A stretch of DNA of 64,000 nt from positions 1 to 64,000 of the forward strand of contig JANXQL010000088.1 of NCBI GenBank assembly GCA_025356815.1. The letters are read 5' to 3'. Position 1 is the stretch's first letter. Every line of letters starts with the position of its first letter. Shown in pieces: positions 13,706 through 25,094 of this stretch. A program made the position numbers and the translations under genes. Under the pieces are notes generated by a model. The model saw only the letters and a list, made by a program, of their open reading frames with translations. It made no database searches and was not told the DNA's origin. The stretch is from Pseudomonadota bacterium (GTDB taxonomy: Bacteria > Pseudomonadota > Gammaproteobacteria > Steroidobacterales > Steroidobacteraceae).

Positions 13706-14938
13706 TCAGAAGTAGCCCTTGAACCAGGATTTCATTCGCTCGAGGACGCCCAGTGCGGCACGTCCCGGGGTGAAGTCAGCCGCGGGGCCCGCCTGCGCAC
13801 GCGCGTACAGCAGCAGTCCCACGCCGGTGGCGTGCACGGGGTTGCGGATCACATCGCCAAGTCCCGAGATGCCGTGTGGCACGCCGAGCCGAACCGGCAC
13901 GTGGAAGACCTCCTCGGCCAGTTCCACCGCGCCTTCCATCTTGGCGCTGCCCCCGGTGATCACGAGGCCGGCGGCGATTGCCTCCTCGAAGCCGGAGCGG
14001 CGCAGCTCATCGCGGATCAGGTTGTAGAGCTCCTCGTAGCGGGGCTCGACGATCTCGGCGAGCGTCTGGCGCGCAAGCCGGCGCGGCGGCCGATCGCCGA
14101 CGCTCGGCACCTCGATCGTCTCGTCGGGATTGGCCAGCTGCGACAGCGCGCAGGCGTATCGAATCTTGATGTCCTCGGCATACTGCGTCGGCGTGCGCAT
14201 CGACACTGCGATGTCGTTGGTCACCTGGTCGCCGGCGATCGGGATCACCGCCGTGTGGCGCAGCGCGCCACCTGCGAACACTGCAATGTCGGTCGTGCCC
14301 CCGCCGATGTCGATCAGGCAGACGCCCAGATCCTTCTCATCCTCGGTGAGCACGGCGTAGCTCGACGCCCACTGCTCGAGCACGATGTCCTCGACTTCCA
14401 GGCCGCAGCGCTGCACGCACTTGACGATGTTCTGCGCTGCGCTCTCGGCGCCGGTGACGATGTGCACGCGTGCCTCGAGGCGCACGCCCGACATGCCGAT
14501 GGGCTCGCGGATGCCCTCCTGGCTGTCGATGATGAATTCCTGCGGGATGACGTGGATGATCCGCTGGTCTGCGGGAAGCGCGACCGCCTGCGCCGCGTCC
14601 ATCACGCGCGCGATGTCGCCCTGCGTCACTTCCTTGTCCTTGATCGCCACGATGCCGTGGGAGTTCAGACTGCGGACGTGGCTGCCGGCAATGCCGGTGA
14701 ACACGGCGTTGATCTCGACGCCTGCCATCAGTTCCGCCTGCTCGACCGCACGCTGGATCGACTGGACCGTCGAGTCGATGTTCACGACAACGCCGCGCTT
14801 GAGGCCATGCGACGGATGCGAGCCGATGCCGATGACCTCGATTTCGCCGTCCGGCTTGAGCTCGCCGACCAGGGCGACGATCTTCGACGTACCGATGTCG
14901 AGACCGACGATCAGGTTCCTTTCGCTGCGCTTAGACAT
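13706..14938 (-). CDS. ftsA: Cell division protein FtsA
   Basis: NLIVGLDIGTSKIVALVGE; VCLIDIGGGTTDIAVFAGGALRHTAVIPIAGDQVTNDIA; C-terminal amphipathic MKSWFKGYF. Confidence 0.98.
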   Translation of the reverse strand: MSKRSERNLIVGLDIGTSKIVALVGELKPDGEIEVIGIGSHPSHGLKRGVVVNIDSTVQSIQRAVEQAELMAGVEINAVFTGIAGSHVRSLNSHGIVAIKDKEVTQGDIARVMDAAQAVALPADQRIIHVIPQEFIIDSQEGIREPIGMSGVRLEARVHIVTGAESAAQNIVKCVQRCGLEVEDIVLEQWASSYAVLTEDEKDLGVCLIDIGGGTTDIAVFAGGALRHTAVIPIAGDQVTNDIAVSMRTPTQYAEDIKIRYACALSQLANPDETIEVPSVGDRPPRRLARQTLAEIVEPRYEELYNLIRDELRRSGFEEAIAAGLVITGGSAKMEGAVELAEEVFHVPVRLGVPHGISGLGDVIRNPVHATGVGLLLYARAQAGPAADFTPGRAALGVLERMKSWFKGYF

Positions 14939-15773
14939 CTTGGTCCCGCTTCTGATTCGTTGGCGTTTCCTCGCCCGTCGCCGGCCGTGCCTGCGGCGTG
15001 CCGGGAGTACGCCAGCCGACGGAGAATCCGTTGGAATAGCGCATGTCGAGAAACGCGATATCGTTCGGACGACTGGCCACCAGCGGCGCGGCCGCCGTCA
15101 GGAACCGCTCGAGCCGCTCCTGCAGCTGCCGCCGGCCGAGGCGAATGGTGATCCCGCTCGCCAGATCAAGCTCCCACGCACCGCGCGGGTCCAGGCGCAG
15201 CGCACTGATCGGCAGGCCCGCCTCGAGCATCCGCGGCTGAATCTCGAAGAACACGTCCGAGACGTCGTGCTCGGCGCCGTCCGGACCCTCGAGTCGAGGC
15301 AATTCCGACGGCAGGTGACGGGCGTCCCTGATGAACAGCTCGCCGCGGGCGTTGATCAGGCCCGTGTTGCCCCAGCGGGCAATCGCGCTCTGCTCGGTGA
15401 CCTGCACGGCGAGCGCATCGGGCCAGCGACGCTGCACGCGCGCATGATCCACCCACGGCAGTCCCTCGATGGCGTGCTGCAGGGTATCGAGGTTCGCGCT
15501 GACGAACCCGCCACGCAGGCGCTCGCGCACGATGTGCTCGACATCGAGCGAGGAGACGCGCTGGAACGCGCCGACGATCTCGATGCGGCGGACCGGGCGA
15601 TCCAGCGCGAGGCCGGCTGCACCGAGCAGCGAGGCGATCGCGCCGATGCCCAGCCCGACCGGAGCGAGTTGCATCCAGTTGATCCGCGGCAGGCGCAGCG
15701 CGAAACGGGGCGCCTTCTCGACGCGTGCCCGGTTCTTGGGACGACTGGCCCACAGTCCCGCGAGCAGCTTCAT
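14931..15773 (-). CDS. ftsQ: Cell division protein FtsQ
   Basis: Single N-terminal TM then POTRA-like [27 protein letters not shown]...; between ddl and ftsA. Confidence 0.93.
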   Translation of the reverse strand: MKLLAGLWASRPKNRARVEKAPRFALRLPRINWMQLAPVGLGIGAIASLLGAAGLALDRPVRRIEIVGAFQRVSSLDVEHIVRERLRGGFVSANLDTLQHAIEGLPWVDHARVQRRWPDALAVQVTEQSAIARWGNTGLINARGELFIRDARHLPSELPRLEGPDGAEHDVSDVFFEIQPRMLEAGLPISALRLDPRGAWELDLASGITIRLGRRQLQERLERFLTAAAPLVASRPNDIAFLDMRYSNGFSVGWRTPGTPQARPATGEETPTNQKRDQDV

Positions 15774-16735
15774 GAGCGGCCCCCGGATCGCGGCGCAAAG
15801 CTGGTTTCAAGGATTCGCCAGACCAGCTCCTCGAACTCCATTCCCGCGACCCGTGCCGCCTTCGGCACCAGAGAATGACTGGTCATGCCGGGCGTGGTGT
15901 TGACCTCCAGCAGCCAGTTGCCACCGGCCTCGTCGCGCATGACATCAACGCGTCCCCAGCCACCGGCGCCGGCGGCCTCGAAGGCCGCGAGCGCGAGCGC
16001 GCGCATCTGCGCGTCGGCCTCGGGCTCGAGCCCAGGGCAAAGGTACTTAGTGTCATCGGCGACGTACTTAGCGTGGTAGTCGTAGTACTCGCCGGCCGGC
16101 ACGATCCGGATCGTCGGCAGCGCGGTGCCGGCAAGGATCCCGACCGTGAACTCACCACCCTGGATCAGCTTTTCGATCAGCAGTTCGCGACCGTAGCGTG
16201 CGGCCAGCTCCATCGCGGCCGGCAACTGAGCGGCGTCGAAGACACGGCTGACACCGACGCTTGAGCCCTCCAGCGAGGGCTTGACGATGACCGGCAGGCC
16301 GAGCCGCCGAGCCGCGGTGGCGACGTCGTCGCCCGGTGCAAGTCGCTCATAGCGCGGGGTCGGCAGACCGGCCGACAGCCACACCTGCTTGGTGCGGATC
16401 TTGTCGAGGGTGAGCGCGGCGCCCAAGACACCGGATCCGGTGTACGGCAGGCCGACCGCCTCGAGCAGGCCCTGCACGACGCCGTTCTCGCCGGCACCGC
16501 CATGCATGATGTTGAAGACGCGGTCGAAGCGTCGCTGCGCGATCGCCTCGACAAGCGCAGGCACCCCGTCCACGGCGGTCGCGTCGACTCCGCGCGACCT
16601 TAGCGCCTCGAGTACGTTGGCGCCGGAGTTGAGCGACACCTCCCGCTCGGACGAATCGCCGCCAAGCAGCACGGCCACGCGACCGAAGGCGGCGGCGCCC
16701 TGCACGCGGTGTGGACCGGCGGGGAGCGTGCTCAT
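15770..16735 (-). CDS. ddl: D-alanine--D-alanine ligase
   Basis: [57 protein letters not shown]; start chosen from 4-nt overlap with murB. Confidence 0.96.
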   Translation of the reverse strand: MSTLPAGPHRVQGAAAFGRVAVLLGGDSSEREVSLNSGANVLEALRSRGVDATAVDGVPALVEAIAQRRFDRVFNIMHGGAGENGVVQGLLEAVGLPYTGSGVLGAALTLDKIRTKQVWLSAGLPTPRYERLAPGDDVATAARRLGLPVIVKPSLEGSSVGVSRVFDAAQLPAAMELAARYGRELLIEKLIQGGEFTVGILAGTALPTIRIVPAGEYYDYHAKYVADDTKYLCPGLEPEADAQMRALALAAFEAAGAGGWGRVDVMRDEAGGNWLLEVNTTPGMTSHSLVPKAARVAGMEFEELVWRILETSFAPRSGGRS

Positions 16736-17640
16736 GCGCGCTCCCCGAGGATGCGTACTTCGGTGGCCAGGCGTACGCCGTGCTGACGCTCGACCTCCAA
16801 CTGCACGTGGCCGATCAGCCGCTCGATGTCGTCGGCCGTCGCCTCGCCCTCGTTGATCAGGAAGTTGGCGTGCTTGCTGGAGACCACCGCACCACCGATG
16901 CGAAAGCCCTTCAGGCCGGCGGCGTCGATCAACCGCGCCGCGTGATCCCCCGGTGGGTTGGTGAAGGTCGAGCCGCAACTCCAGGCACCGATTGGCTGCT
17001 TCTGGCGACGCTCCACGAGTAGGTCCTTGATCGTCTGCGCCGTCGCCGTCGGCGACGGCGCGAACTCGAAGCGCGCAGCGACGAACCATTCGTCGGCAAC
17101 CGGCGAGTGTACTTCGCGATAGCCGTAGCGGTACTCGGCAGCGCCCCGGGTGCGACGCTCGCCGATTCGGTTGATCACATCGATCTCGACCACGTGCGGC
17201 CACGTCTCCCCGCCCCACGCCCCGGCGTTCATCGCAAGGGCCCCGCCGATCGTTCCGGGAATGCCCGCAAAGAACTCCGCCGGGCCGAGCAGCCACCTGG
17301 CGCACTGGCGCGCGAGGCGCGCGCACGGCACGCCCGCATCGGCGTGCACGCGCGTCCCGTCCAGGCGCTCCAGCCGGTCGATCCCGAGGTGCAGCGAGAT
17401 CACAACGCCGCGCACGCCACCGTCCCGGACCAGCGTGTTGCTGCCCAGGCCCAGCCAGTGCACCGGCACTCCGCGCGGCAGCAAGGCGAGGAAGCGGCTG
17501 ATCTCATCGGCGCTGCGCGGCGTATAGAAGGCGTCCGCCGGACCGCCGATGTGCCACGAGGTATGGCGCGCGAGCGGTTCGTCAAAGCGCACGTGCGAGA
17601 GGAACTCGACGGCGATGCCGGCACGCAGGGCAGCGGTCAT
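16732..17640 (-). CDS. murB: UDP-N-acetylenolpyruvoylglucosamine reductase MurB
   Basis: [64 protein letters not shown]. Confidence 0.96.
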   Translation of the reverse strand: MTAALRAGIAVEFLSHVRFDEPLARHTSWHIGGPADAFYTPRSADEISRFLALLPRGVPVHWLGLGSNTLVRDGGVRGVVISLHLGIDRLERLDGTRVHADAGVPCARLARQCARWLLGPAEFFAGIPGTIGGALAMNAGAWGGETWPHVVEIDVINRIGERRTRGAAEYRYGYREVHSPVADEWFVAARFEFAPSPTATAQTIKDLLVERRQKQPIGAWSCGSTFTNPPGDHAARLIDAAGLKGFRIGGAVVSSKHANFLINEGEATADDIERLIGHVQLEVERQHGVRLATEVRILGERA

Positions 17641-19049
17641 GCACCCACCTTCGCACCGAGCCGCGCAGGCAGGTCCTGGGCCATGGCGCCGATGTGACCT
17701 GCACCCATCGTCACCAGCACGTCGCCGTCGCGCAGCAGGCCGGCCACCGCGTCGGGCAGAGCCTCGAGCTTGGCGACGAACACCGGCTCCACCCGCCCGC
17801 GCGTGCGCACCGCCCGGCAGATGGCCCGGCCATCGGCGTCACGGATCGGCTGCTCGCCGGCTGCATAGACTTCGGTGACCACCAGCGCATCGACGGTCGA
17901 GAGCACTTCGGCGAAGTCATCCAGCAGGTCGCGTGTGCGCGTGTAGCGGTGTGGCTGGAATGCCAGCACCAGGCGACGGCCCGGCCAACCCTGGCGGATC
18001 GCCTCGAGCGTCGCGGCGATCTCGGTGGGGTGGTGGCCGTAGTCATCGACCAGGGTCACGTGTCCGACCGGCAGCGTCATCTGGGCAATCACCTGCAGAC
18101 GCCGGTCGATCCCCTGGAAGTTCGCCAGCGCTTGCTGGATCGCCGCGTCCGCGACGCCGAGCTCGGTGGCGATCGCGATCGCCGCCAGCGCGTTGAGGAC
18201 GTTGTGGTGACCGGGCACGTTGAGCGTCACGGCCAGCGGTACCGCACGATCCTGCCGCACGACCTGAAAGCGCGTGTGCAGACCGTCCCGCTCGATGCAC
18301 GTCGCCCGCACGTCGGCACCATCGCTGACGCCGTAGGTCAGGATCGGCCGTTTGATGCGCGACATCACCGAGGAAAGTTCGCGGTCATCCAGACATAGCA
18401 CCGCGAGGCCGTAGAACGGCAGGTTGTGCAGGAAGTCGATGAAGCTCTGCTTGAGCTTCTCGAAGTCGCCACCGTGCGTGATAAGGTGGTCGTTGTCGAT
18501 ATTGGTGACGATCGCCATCATCGGCTGCAGGTGCAGGAACGATGCGTCGCTCTCGTCCGCTTCGGCGACCAGATACTCACCGGTCCCGAGCCGGGCATTG
18601 GCATCGGCACTCTTGAGTCGCCCGCCGATGACGAAGGTCGGATCCGCGCCGCCCTCGGCGAGGATGCTCGCGACGAGGCTGGTGGTCGTGGTCTTGCCAT
18701 GGGATCCGGCCACTGCGATGCCCACGCGAAAGCGCATCAGCTCGGCGAGCATCTCCGCGCGCTGCACGACGGGCACGCGTGCGGCGTGCGCGGCAACGAC
18801 TTCGGGATTGTCGGCCGCGACGGCGCTCGAGACGACGACCACGTTCGCGCCGGCGACATTCTCGGGCGCATGAGCGAACGATATCCGCGCACCGAGGCCC
18901 GCGAGCCGCTCGGTGACCGCGTTGGGCTTCAGGTCGGAGCCCTGCACCGTGTAGCCGAGGTTGAGCAGCACCTCGGCGATGCCACCCATGCCGCTACCGC
19001 CGATACCGACGAAGTGGATTCGCTGGATGCGACGCATGCGGGCGCTCAT
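17637..19049 (-). CDS. murC: UDP-N-acetylmuramate--L-alanine ligase MurC
   Basis: [49 protein letters not shown]; start from 4-nt overlap with murG. Confidence 0.97.
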   Translation of the reverse strand: MSARMRRIQRIHFVGIGGSGMGGIAEVLLNLGYTVQGSDLKPNAVTERLAGLGARISFAHAPENVAGANVVVVSSAVAADNPEVVAAHAARVPVVQRAEMLAELMRFRVGIAVAGSHGKTTTTSLVASILAEGGADPTFVIGGRLKSADANARLGTGEYLVAEADESDASFLHLQPMMAIVTNIDNDHLITHGGDFEKLKQSFIDFLHNLPFYGLAVLCLDDRELSSVMSRIKRPILTYGVSDGADVRATCIERDGLHTRFQVVRQDRAVPLAVTLNVPGHHNVLNALAAIAIATELGVADAAIQQALANFQGIDRRLQVIAQMTLPVGHVTLVDDYGHHPTEIAATLEAIRQGWPGRRLVLAFQPHRYTRTRDLLDDFAEVLSTVDALVVTEVYAAGEQPIRDADGRAICRAVRTRGRVEPVFVAKLEALPDAVAGLLRDGDVLVTMGAGHIGAMAQDLPARLGAKVGA

Positions 19050-20128
19050 CGCAAGCTCCCTGAGCGCGCGGCGAGGCACAGATCCGCGAGCACCTCCGCG
19101 GCACCAGGCACGGCGGCGCGGCGCGCACCCTGCCCCATCAGCGCAAGCGCGGATGTGTCGGAACCGAGCAACGCGCCCAGCTCGCCAGCCAGCAGTTGCG
19201 GCGTCAGCGTCGCTTCGGGCATCAGGCGCGCGCCGCCGTGCCGGGTCAGGAAGCGGGCATTCGCCGTCTGGTGATCGTCGACCGCTGCGGGGAACGGCAC
19301 GAGCAACGCGGGTAGCCCCGCGGCAGCAAGTTCGGCCACGGTCAGCGCGCCGCTGCGCGTCACGGCAAGGTCGGCCCAGCGATAGCTGGCCGCCATGTCG
19401 TCGATGAATTCACGCACGTCGGCCTCGACGCCGAGCATCGCGTATGCCACGGCAACCGCCTCGCGGCGATCGCGACCGGTCTGGTGCACGACGGCGGGAC
19501 GCGCAGATGGCGGCAGCAGCGCGAGCGCGGCGGGCACCAGTTGATTGAGCGCGGCAGCGCCCTGGCTGCCGCCGAAGACCAGCAGATGGCGCGGCGTGTG
19601 CGGGTCGGCGGCGGCCTCGGCACCGATTGCCTCGATCTCCCGCCGCACGGGGTTGCCCACCGCGATGGCACCGACGGACGCGCCGAACGCGCCGGGAAAA
19701 GCCTCCGCGACGTTGCGGGCAAGCCGCGCGAGAATGCGGTTGGTGAACCCCGCGACAGCATTCTGCTCGTGGATCACGAGCGGGCGGCCAAGCAGCCGCG
19801 CGGCGATGCCGCCGGGACCCGAGACGAACCCACCGAGCCCGAGGACCACGTCCGGCCGGGTACGCTGCACGGCGCGCAGCGAATCGGCGAGCGCCTGCGC
19901 GAGCCGCAACGGCGCCTGCAGCCAGCTGCCCAGCCCCTTGCCACGCAGCCCGACTACACGCACCCACTCGATGTCGATGCCGGCGGCGGGCACGAGGCGC
20001 GCCTCGATTCCGCGACGAGTGCCGAGCCAGACCACGCGGCAGGCGCGCGCCTCGAGCACACGAGCGACGGCGAGGGCGGGAAACACATGCCCGCCGGTAC
20101 CGCCCGCCATGATCAGGACGGTCGTCAT
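19046..20128 (-). CDS. murG: Lipid II synthase MurG
   Basis: [83 protein letters not shown]. Confidence 0.97.
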   Translation of the reverse strand: MTTVLIMAGGTGGHVFPALAVARVLEARACRVVWLGTRRGIEARLVPAAGIDIEWVRVVGLRGKGLGSWLQAPLRLAQALADSLRAVQRTRPDVVLGLGGFVSGPGGIAARLLGRPLVIHEQNAVAGFTNRILARLARNVAEAFPGAFGASVGAIAVGNPVRREIEAIGAEAAADPHTPRHLLVFGGSQGAAALNQLVPAALALLPPSARPAVVHQTGRDRREAVAVAYAMLGVEADVREFIDDMAASYRWADLAVTRSGALTVAELAAAGLPALLVPFPAAVDDHQTANARFLTRHGGARLMPEATLTPQLLAGELGALLGSDTSALALMGQGARRAAVPGAAEVLADLCLAARSGSLR

Positions 20129-21294
20129 CGGACGATCCCGCGCATCCCGCCGGTACGGGTGGTCTGCGTTTCATGGTGCACGCGCAGCAGCAGCCCGATC
20201 CACGCCAGCGTGACGACGAGGCTGGAGCGGCCGTAGGACAGCAGCGGCAGGGTCAGCCCCTTGGTCGGCAGCAGCCCCATGTTGACGGCCATGTTGATGA
20301 ACGCCTGCATCCCGAACCAGATGCCGAATGCCGCCGCCAGATACGACTGGAATTTTAGCCCCGCCTCCGCCGCATTGCGGGCAATGACCAGCGCGCGATA
20401 GCTCAGCGCGAGCACCAGCACGACGATGACGCCAATGCCGGCGAGCCCCAGTTCCTCGGCGAGCACCGCGAACACGAAGTCGGTGTGCGCCTCCGGCAAG
20501 TAGAACAACTTCTGTACCGAAGCGCCGAGGCCGACTCCGAAGAACTCGCCGCGCCCTATCGCAATTAGGGACTGGGTCAGCTGAAAGCCCTTGTTGTAGG
20601 GGTCGGCCCAGGGGTCCAGGAAGGTGATCAGCCGCGCGATGCGGTACGGACTCATGACGGCCACCAGCGCGAGCAGCGCGGCGCCTGCGACACAGACCGT
20701 CAGGAAGTAGCGCAGGCGCACACCGGCGAGGAAGAGCACCCCCATGCCTGTGGCAAGCAGAACGACGCCGGAGCCGAAATCGGGCTCGCCGAGCAGCAGC
20801 AGCGCGGCGATCGCCAGTACGCCCAGTGGCTTGAGGAAGCCGAGCGCGGTGGTGCGCAGCTCCTCTTCGCGTCGCACCAGATAGCTGCACATGTAGATGA
20901 GCAGCATCACGCGGGCGGCTTCGGAAGCCTGGAAATTGAGTATCCCGAGATGCAGCCAGCGCTTGCTGCCGTTGACCGAATGGCCGATGCCGGGCACCAG
21001 CACCAGCGCCAGCATCAGCATCGCCAGGAGCAACAGCACAAAGCTGAGCCGATCCCAGGTCTCGGTCGGAATACGCAGCGCGATCGCAGCCAGCCCGGCG
21101 CCGACGCAGGCGAACATCAACTGCCGCTCGAGATAGAAGAACGGATCGCCTTCCCGCGCCGCGAGCGCGATGGACGCCGAGGTGACCATCACCAGTCCGA
21201 TCAGCATCAGCGCAGCCGTGATGCCGACGATGGTCGGGTCGATCTGCAGTCGTCCGCGCGACAGCTGGCGAATGCCCTGGACCGTCGTGCTCAT
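20125..21294 (-). CDS. ftsW: SEDS-family peptidoglycan glycosyltransferase FtsW
   Basis: SEDS polytopic protein; GSKRWLHLGILNFQASEAARVMLLIYM; MAVNMGLLPTKGLTLPLLSYGRSSLVVTLAWIGLLLRV. Confidence 0.96.
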   Translation of the reverse strand: MSTTVQGIRQLSRGRLQIDPTIVGITAALMLIGLVMVTSASIALAAREGDPFFYLERQLMFACVGAGLAAIALRIPTETWDRLSFVLLLLAMLMLALVLVPGIGHSVNGSKRWLHLGILNFQASEAARVMLLIYMCSYLVRREEELRTTALGFLKPLGVLAIAALLLLGEPDFGSGVVLLATGMGVLFLAGVRLRYFLTVCVAGAALLALVAVMSPYRIARLITFLDPWADPYNKGFQLTQSLIAIGRGEFFGVGLGASVQKLFYLPEAHTDFVFAVLAEELGLAGIGVIVVLVLALSYRALVIARNAAEAGLKFQSYLAAAFGIWFGMQAFINMAVNMGLLPTKGLTLPLLSYGRSSLVVTLAWIGLLLRVHHETQTTRTGGMRGIVR

Positions 21295-22616
21295 GTGTCC
21301 AGCCTTCGCGCAGCCGCGGCGAACGCCGCTCCGCGTGCGGTGTAGTCACGGTACATGTCGAGGCTCGCGCAGGCAGGCGACAGCAGCACCAGGTCGCCCG
21401 GCCGGGCGACGCGTGCCGCGGCGGCCACCGCCGCGTCCATGTCGTCGGCGAACTCGGTCGGGCAGGCGTCGGCCAGCGCCGCCGCCAGCTGCTGACGATC
21501 GCGGCCAATCAGCACCACGTGGCGCACCTTGTCGCGAAAGGCGTCCGCCAGCGGCGTGAAGTCCTGTCCCTTGCCGTCGCCGCCTGCGATCACGACCAGC
21601 GGCTCGCTCAGGCCTGCGACTGCGGCAAGCGTCGCGCCGACGTTGGTGCCCTTGGAATCATCGACGAAGCGGACGCCGCGACGCTCGGCCACGACCTGGG
21701 TGCGGTGCGCGAGCCCCCCGAAGGTGCGCAGGGTCGCCAGCATCGGCTCGAGCGGCAACCCGATCTCGGTTCCGAGTGCGAGCGCCGCGAGCGCGTTGGC
21801 GGCATTGTGCCGCCCGGCAAGCCGCAGCTCTGCCAATGGCAGCAGCGCCACGCCGCGGTGCGCCAGCGCCGTGCCAGCGGCGCCGCTGACGAGCCCAAAT
21901 TCTGCGTCTGCCTGCTCGATGCTGAAGCCGACACGTCGCTGGCCCGGGCGAGGCATGTCGCTGACGATCGGGTCATCGAGGTTGACGACTGCGACGGCGG
22001 CACAGGAGAAGATGCGTGCCTTGGCAGCGGCATATGCGGCGACGCCCGGGTAGCGATCCATGTGATCGGGAGTCAGGTTCAGCACCGCTGCGGCCACGAG
22101 TTGCAGCGTGCTGGTGGACTCGAGCTGGTAGCTCGACAGCTCGAGCACGTACAACTCGGGCACCGGTTGCGCCAGCAGGTCCAGCGCCGGCTCGCCGAGG
22201 TTGCCGCCGGCGAGCACGCGGCGGCCCGATGCGATCGCCATCTCGGCGACCAGTGTGGTGGCCGTGCTCTTGCCGTTCGTACCGGTGATGGCAACCGTCG
22301 GGGCGCGGCAGGCGGCGGCAAAGAGCTCGACGTCACCGACGACCTCGAGACCACGGGCGAGCGCGGCCTGCACCAACGGCTCGTGCCGGGACACGCCGGG
22401 AGAAAGAACGATCCGGTCCGCGTGCGCGAGCAGGTCGGCGTCGAAGCCGCCAAGACGGGTCACGATCGAGCTGCCCAGCGCACGCAGGCCGTCGAGGCCC
22501 GGCGGCGCCGCACGCGAGTCGGTGACGGCAAAGGGTTCACCCTGCGCGTGCAGCCAGCGCGCGACCGAAAGTCCCGTCTTGCCCAGTCCGACCACGACGT
22601 TGCGGCGCGTTTGCAT
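21291..22616 (-). CDS. murD: UDP-N-acetylmuramoylalanine--D-glutamate ligase MurD
   Basis: [58 protein letters not shown]. Confidence 0.96.
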   Translation of the reverse strand: MQTRRNVVVGLGKTGLSVARWLHAQGEPFAVTDSRAAPPGLDGLRALGSSIVTRLGGFDADLLAHADRIVLSPGVSRHEPLVQAALARGLEVVGDVELFAAACRAPTVAITGTNGKSTATTLVAEMAIASGRRVLAGGNLGEPALDLLAQPVPELYVLELSSYQLESTSTLQLVAAAVLNLTPDHMDRYPGVAAYAAAKARIFSCAAVAVVNLDDPIVSDMPRPGQRRVGFSIEQADAEFGLVSGAAGTALAHRGVALLPLAELRLAGRHNAANALAALALGTEIGLPLEPMLATLRTFGGLAHRTQVVAERRGVRFVDDSKGTNVGATLAAVAGLSEPLVVIAGGDGKGQDFTPLADAFRDKVRHVVLIGRDRQQLAAALADACPTEFADDMDAAVAAAARVARPGDLVLLSPACASLDMYRDYTARGAAFAAAARRLDT

Positions 22617-23701
22617 CAGCGCACCTTCAGCGTCGCGAGGCCGGCCAGGACGAGGATCACGGTGATGATCCAGAAGCGCACGATCACCTTCGGCTCTGCC
22701 CAGCCCTTGAGCTCGAAGTGGTGGTGGATCGGCGCCATCCGGAAGATGCGCTTGCCTGTGAGTTTGAACGATGCCACCTGCAGCATCACCGAGACGGTCT
22801 CGAGCACGAACACGCCGCCCATGATGAACAGCACGATCTCCTGACGGACCACGACCGCGACGGTGCCGAGCGCAGCGCCAAGCGCGAGGGCACCTACATC
22901 GCCCATGAAGACTTGCGCCGGATAAGTGTTGAACCACAAGAAGCCGAGCCCCGCTCCGACCAGCGTCGAGCAGAAGATCAGCACTTCGCCGACCCCGGGG
23001 ACGTGCGGAATGAGCAGGTAGTTGGCGAAGATCGCATTGCCCGAGGCATACGCGAACACGCCGAGAGCACCGGCCACCATCACCGCCGGCATGATCGCAA
23101 GTCCGTCGAGGCCATCGGTCAGGTTGACGGCATTGCTGGTGCCGACGATGACGAGGTAGGTGAGCACCACGAAGCCGACCGACCCCAGGGGCAGCGCGAC
23201 GTCCTTGAACACCGGCAGGTGCAGGCTGGTTGCTTCCGGGGTCGAGGCGACGAACAGCAGCGCAAGCGCGCCGGCCAGGCCAGCGATCGACTGGGCCAGG
23301 TACTTCCAACGGGCGGCCAGCCCCTTCGAGTCGCCGACGACGAGCTTGAGGTAGTCATCGTAGAAGCCGATCAGGCCGAACGCGGTCGTGACGGCAGTGA
23401 CGATCCAGACGTACCGATTGCCGAGGTCAGACCAGAGCAGCGTCGAGGCGAGCATCGCAACGAGGATCAGCGCGCCGCCCATGGTCGGCGTGCCCTGCTT
23501 CTTCAGGTGCGACTGCGGACCGAAGTCACGGACGTTCTGGCCGATCTGGTGCTCGGTCAGGCGGCGGATCATCCACGGGCCGACGATCATCGCGATCGAC
23601 AGCGCCGACAGCGCCGCCAGAATCGCGCGCAGCGTGAGATACGAGAATACCCGGAATCCCGAGTAGTGCAGCGCGAGCAGTTCAGTGAGCCGGTAGAGCA
23701 T
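22616..23701 (-). CDS. mraY: Phospho-N-acetylmuramoyl-pentapeptide-transferase MraY
   Basis: [65 protein letters not shown]. Confidence 0.97.
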   Translation of the reverse strand: MLYRLTELLALHYSGFRVFSYLTLRAILAALSALSIAMIVGPWMIRRLTEHQIGQNVRDFGPQSHLKKQGTPTMGGALILVAMLASTLLWSDLGNRYVWIVTAVTTAFGLIGFYDDYLKLVVGDSKGLAARWKYLAQSIAGLAGALALLFVASTPEATSLHLPVFKDVALPLGSVGFVVLTYLVIVGTSNAVNLTDGLDGLAIMPAVMVAGALGVFAYASGNAIFANYLLIPHVPGVGEVLIFCSTLVGAGLGFLWFNTYPAQVFMGDVGALALGAALGTVAVVVRQEIVLFIMGGVFVLETVSVMLQVASFKLTGKRIFRMAPIHHHFELKGWAEPKVIVRFWIITVILVLAGLATLKVR

Positions 23702-23711
23702 GGCGTTGGCG

Positions 23712-25094
23712 TCAGCGTCCTTCGGCGCCGGCAGCAGCAAGCGCGGCGACGACCCGCTCGAGCCGATTGACCCTGGAGCCCTTGACCAGCACGGTCACAT
23801 CGCTACGCAGCAGCGGCGCGAGCCGGGCAGCAAGCGCCTCGCTATCGCCGAACCACTCCGCCCCATCGCCGAACTCGCGCACCGCCTCGGTGGTGAACGC
23901 GCCGATGGCGAACAGGCGGGTGACGCCGGCCCCGCGCGCCTCGCGCGCGGCGGCCCGGTGCGCCTCGCCCGTCGCCTGCCCCAGTTCGGCCATATCGCCC
24001 AGCACCAGCCAGCGGTCGCCCGCCTGCGCCGCGAGCACGTCGAGGCCAGCGCTGAGGCTGCTGGGGTTCGCGTTGTACGAATCGTCAATGACGCGCGCGC
24101 CGGAGGGGGCGAGCTTGACTTCGAGGCGGCCGCGCACCGGCTGCATGCGCGCCAGCCCCGCGGCGATCGCCGTGACGTCGATACCGGTAACGTCCGTGCC
24201 GACGGCATACGCCGCTGCGGCGGCACCGAGCGCGTTCTGCACGTTGTGGCGGCCGGCGAGCGCGAGGCGCACGCCGGCGCTGCCGGCGGGGGTCACCAGC
24301 TGGAACTCCTGCATGGAGCCCGCCGGTCCCGTCGCCCGGACCTCGCCGTCGACGCGGAAGTCGGCGGCTGCCGTCGTGCCAAAGCCCAGCTCGCGTGTGG
24401 CCGCATTCATCGAACGCCACAGCGGTGCAAACGGGTCGTCAAGGTTGATGATCGCGGTCGCGCCCGCGTGCAAGCTGGCGAACAGCTCGCCCTCGGCGCG
24501 CGCAACACCCTCGAGGTCACCGAAGCCCTCGAGGTGCTCGGCGCCGGCGTTGGTGACGATGCCGACGGTCGGCTGCACCAGCGGCATCAGTGCGGCGACC
24601 TCGCCGGGATGGTTCGCGCCGATCTCGATCACGGCAGTCGCATGCTGGCGATCCAGTCGAAGCAGCGTAAGCGGCACGCCAATGTGGTTGTTCAGGGTGC
24701 CGCGGGTCGACAGGCAGGCGCCATGGCCGGACAGGATTGCGGCGATCATCTCCTTGGTGGTCGTCTTGCCGTTGCTGCCGGCGACGGCGACCACCGGGAT
24801 CGGGAACTGCAGGCGCCAGGCAGCCGCTGCGTCCTGCAACGCGCGCAGCGTATCGCCGACGACGATCTGCGGTAGGTCCACCGGCATCCGGCGACTGACC
24901 ACAGCCGCGACGGCGCCGCGCTCGGCGGCGGTCGCCACGAAATCATGGCCGTCGAAATTCGGTCCGCTCAGCGCCACGAACAGCTCACCCGCGACCAGCG
25001 CGCGGCTGTCGGTCGAGACGGCGGTGAAGGAGGCCTCGGCGCCGTGCAGCACGCCGGCCATCGCTGCCGCGTAATGGGACAGGGAGCGGTTCAT
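23712..25094 (-). CDS. murF: UDP-N-acetylmuramoyl-tripeptide--D-alanyl-D-alanine ligase MurF
   Basis: [62 protein letters not shown]. Confidence 0.97.
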   Translation of the reverse strand: MNRSLSHYAAAMAGVLHGAEASFTAVSTDSRALVAGELFVALSGPNFDGHDFVATAAERGAVAAVVSRRMPVDLPQIVVGDTLRALQDAAAAWRLQFPIPVVAVAGSNGKTTTKEMIAAILSGHGACLSTRGTLNNHIGVPLTLLRLDRQHATAVIEIGANHPGEVAALMPLVQPTVGIVTNAGAEHLEGFGDLEGVARAEGELFASLHAGATAIINLDDPFAPLWRSMNAATRELGFGTTAAADFRVDGEVRATGPAGSMQEFQLVTPAGSAGVRLALAGRHNVQNALGAAAAAYAVGTDVTGIDVTAIAAGLARMQPVRGRLEVKLAPSGARVIDDSYNANPSSLSAGLDVLAAQAGDRWLVLGDMAELGQATGEAHRAAAREARGAGVTRLFAIGAFTTEAVREFGDGAEWFGDSEALAARLAPLLRSDVTVLVKGSRVNRLERVVAALAAAGAEGR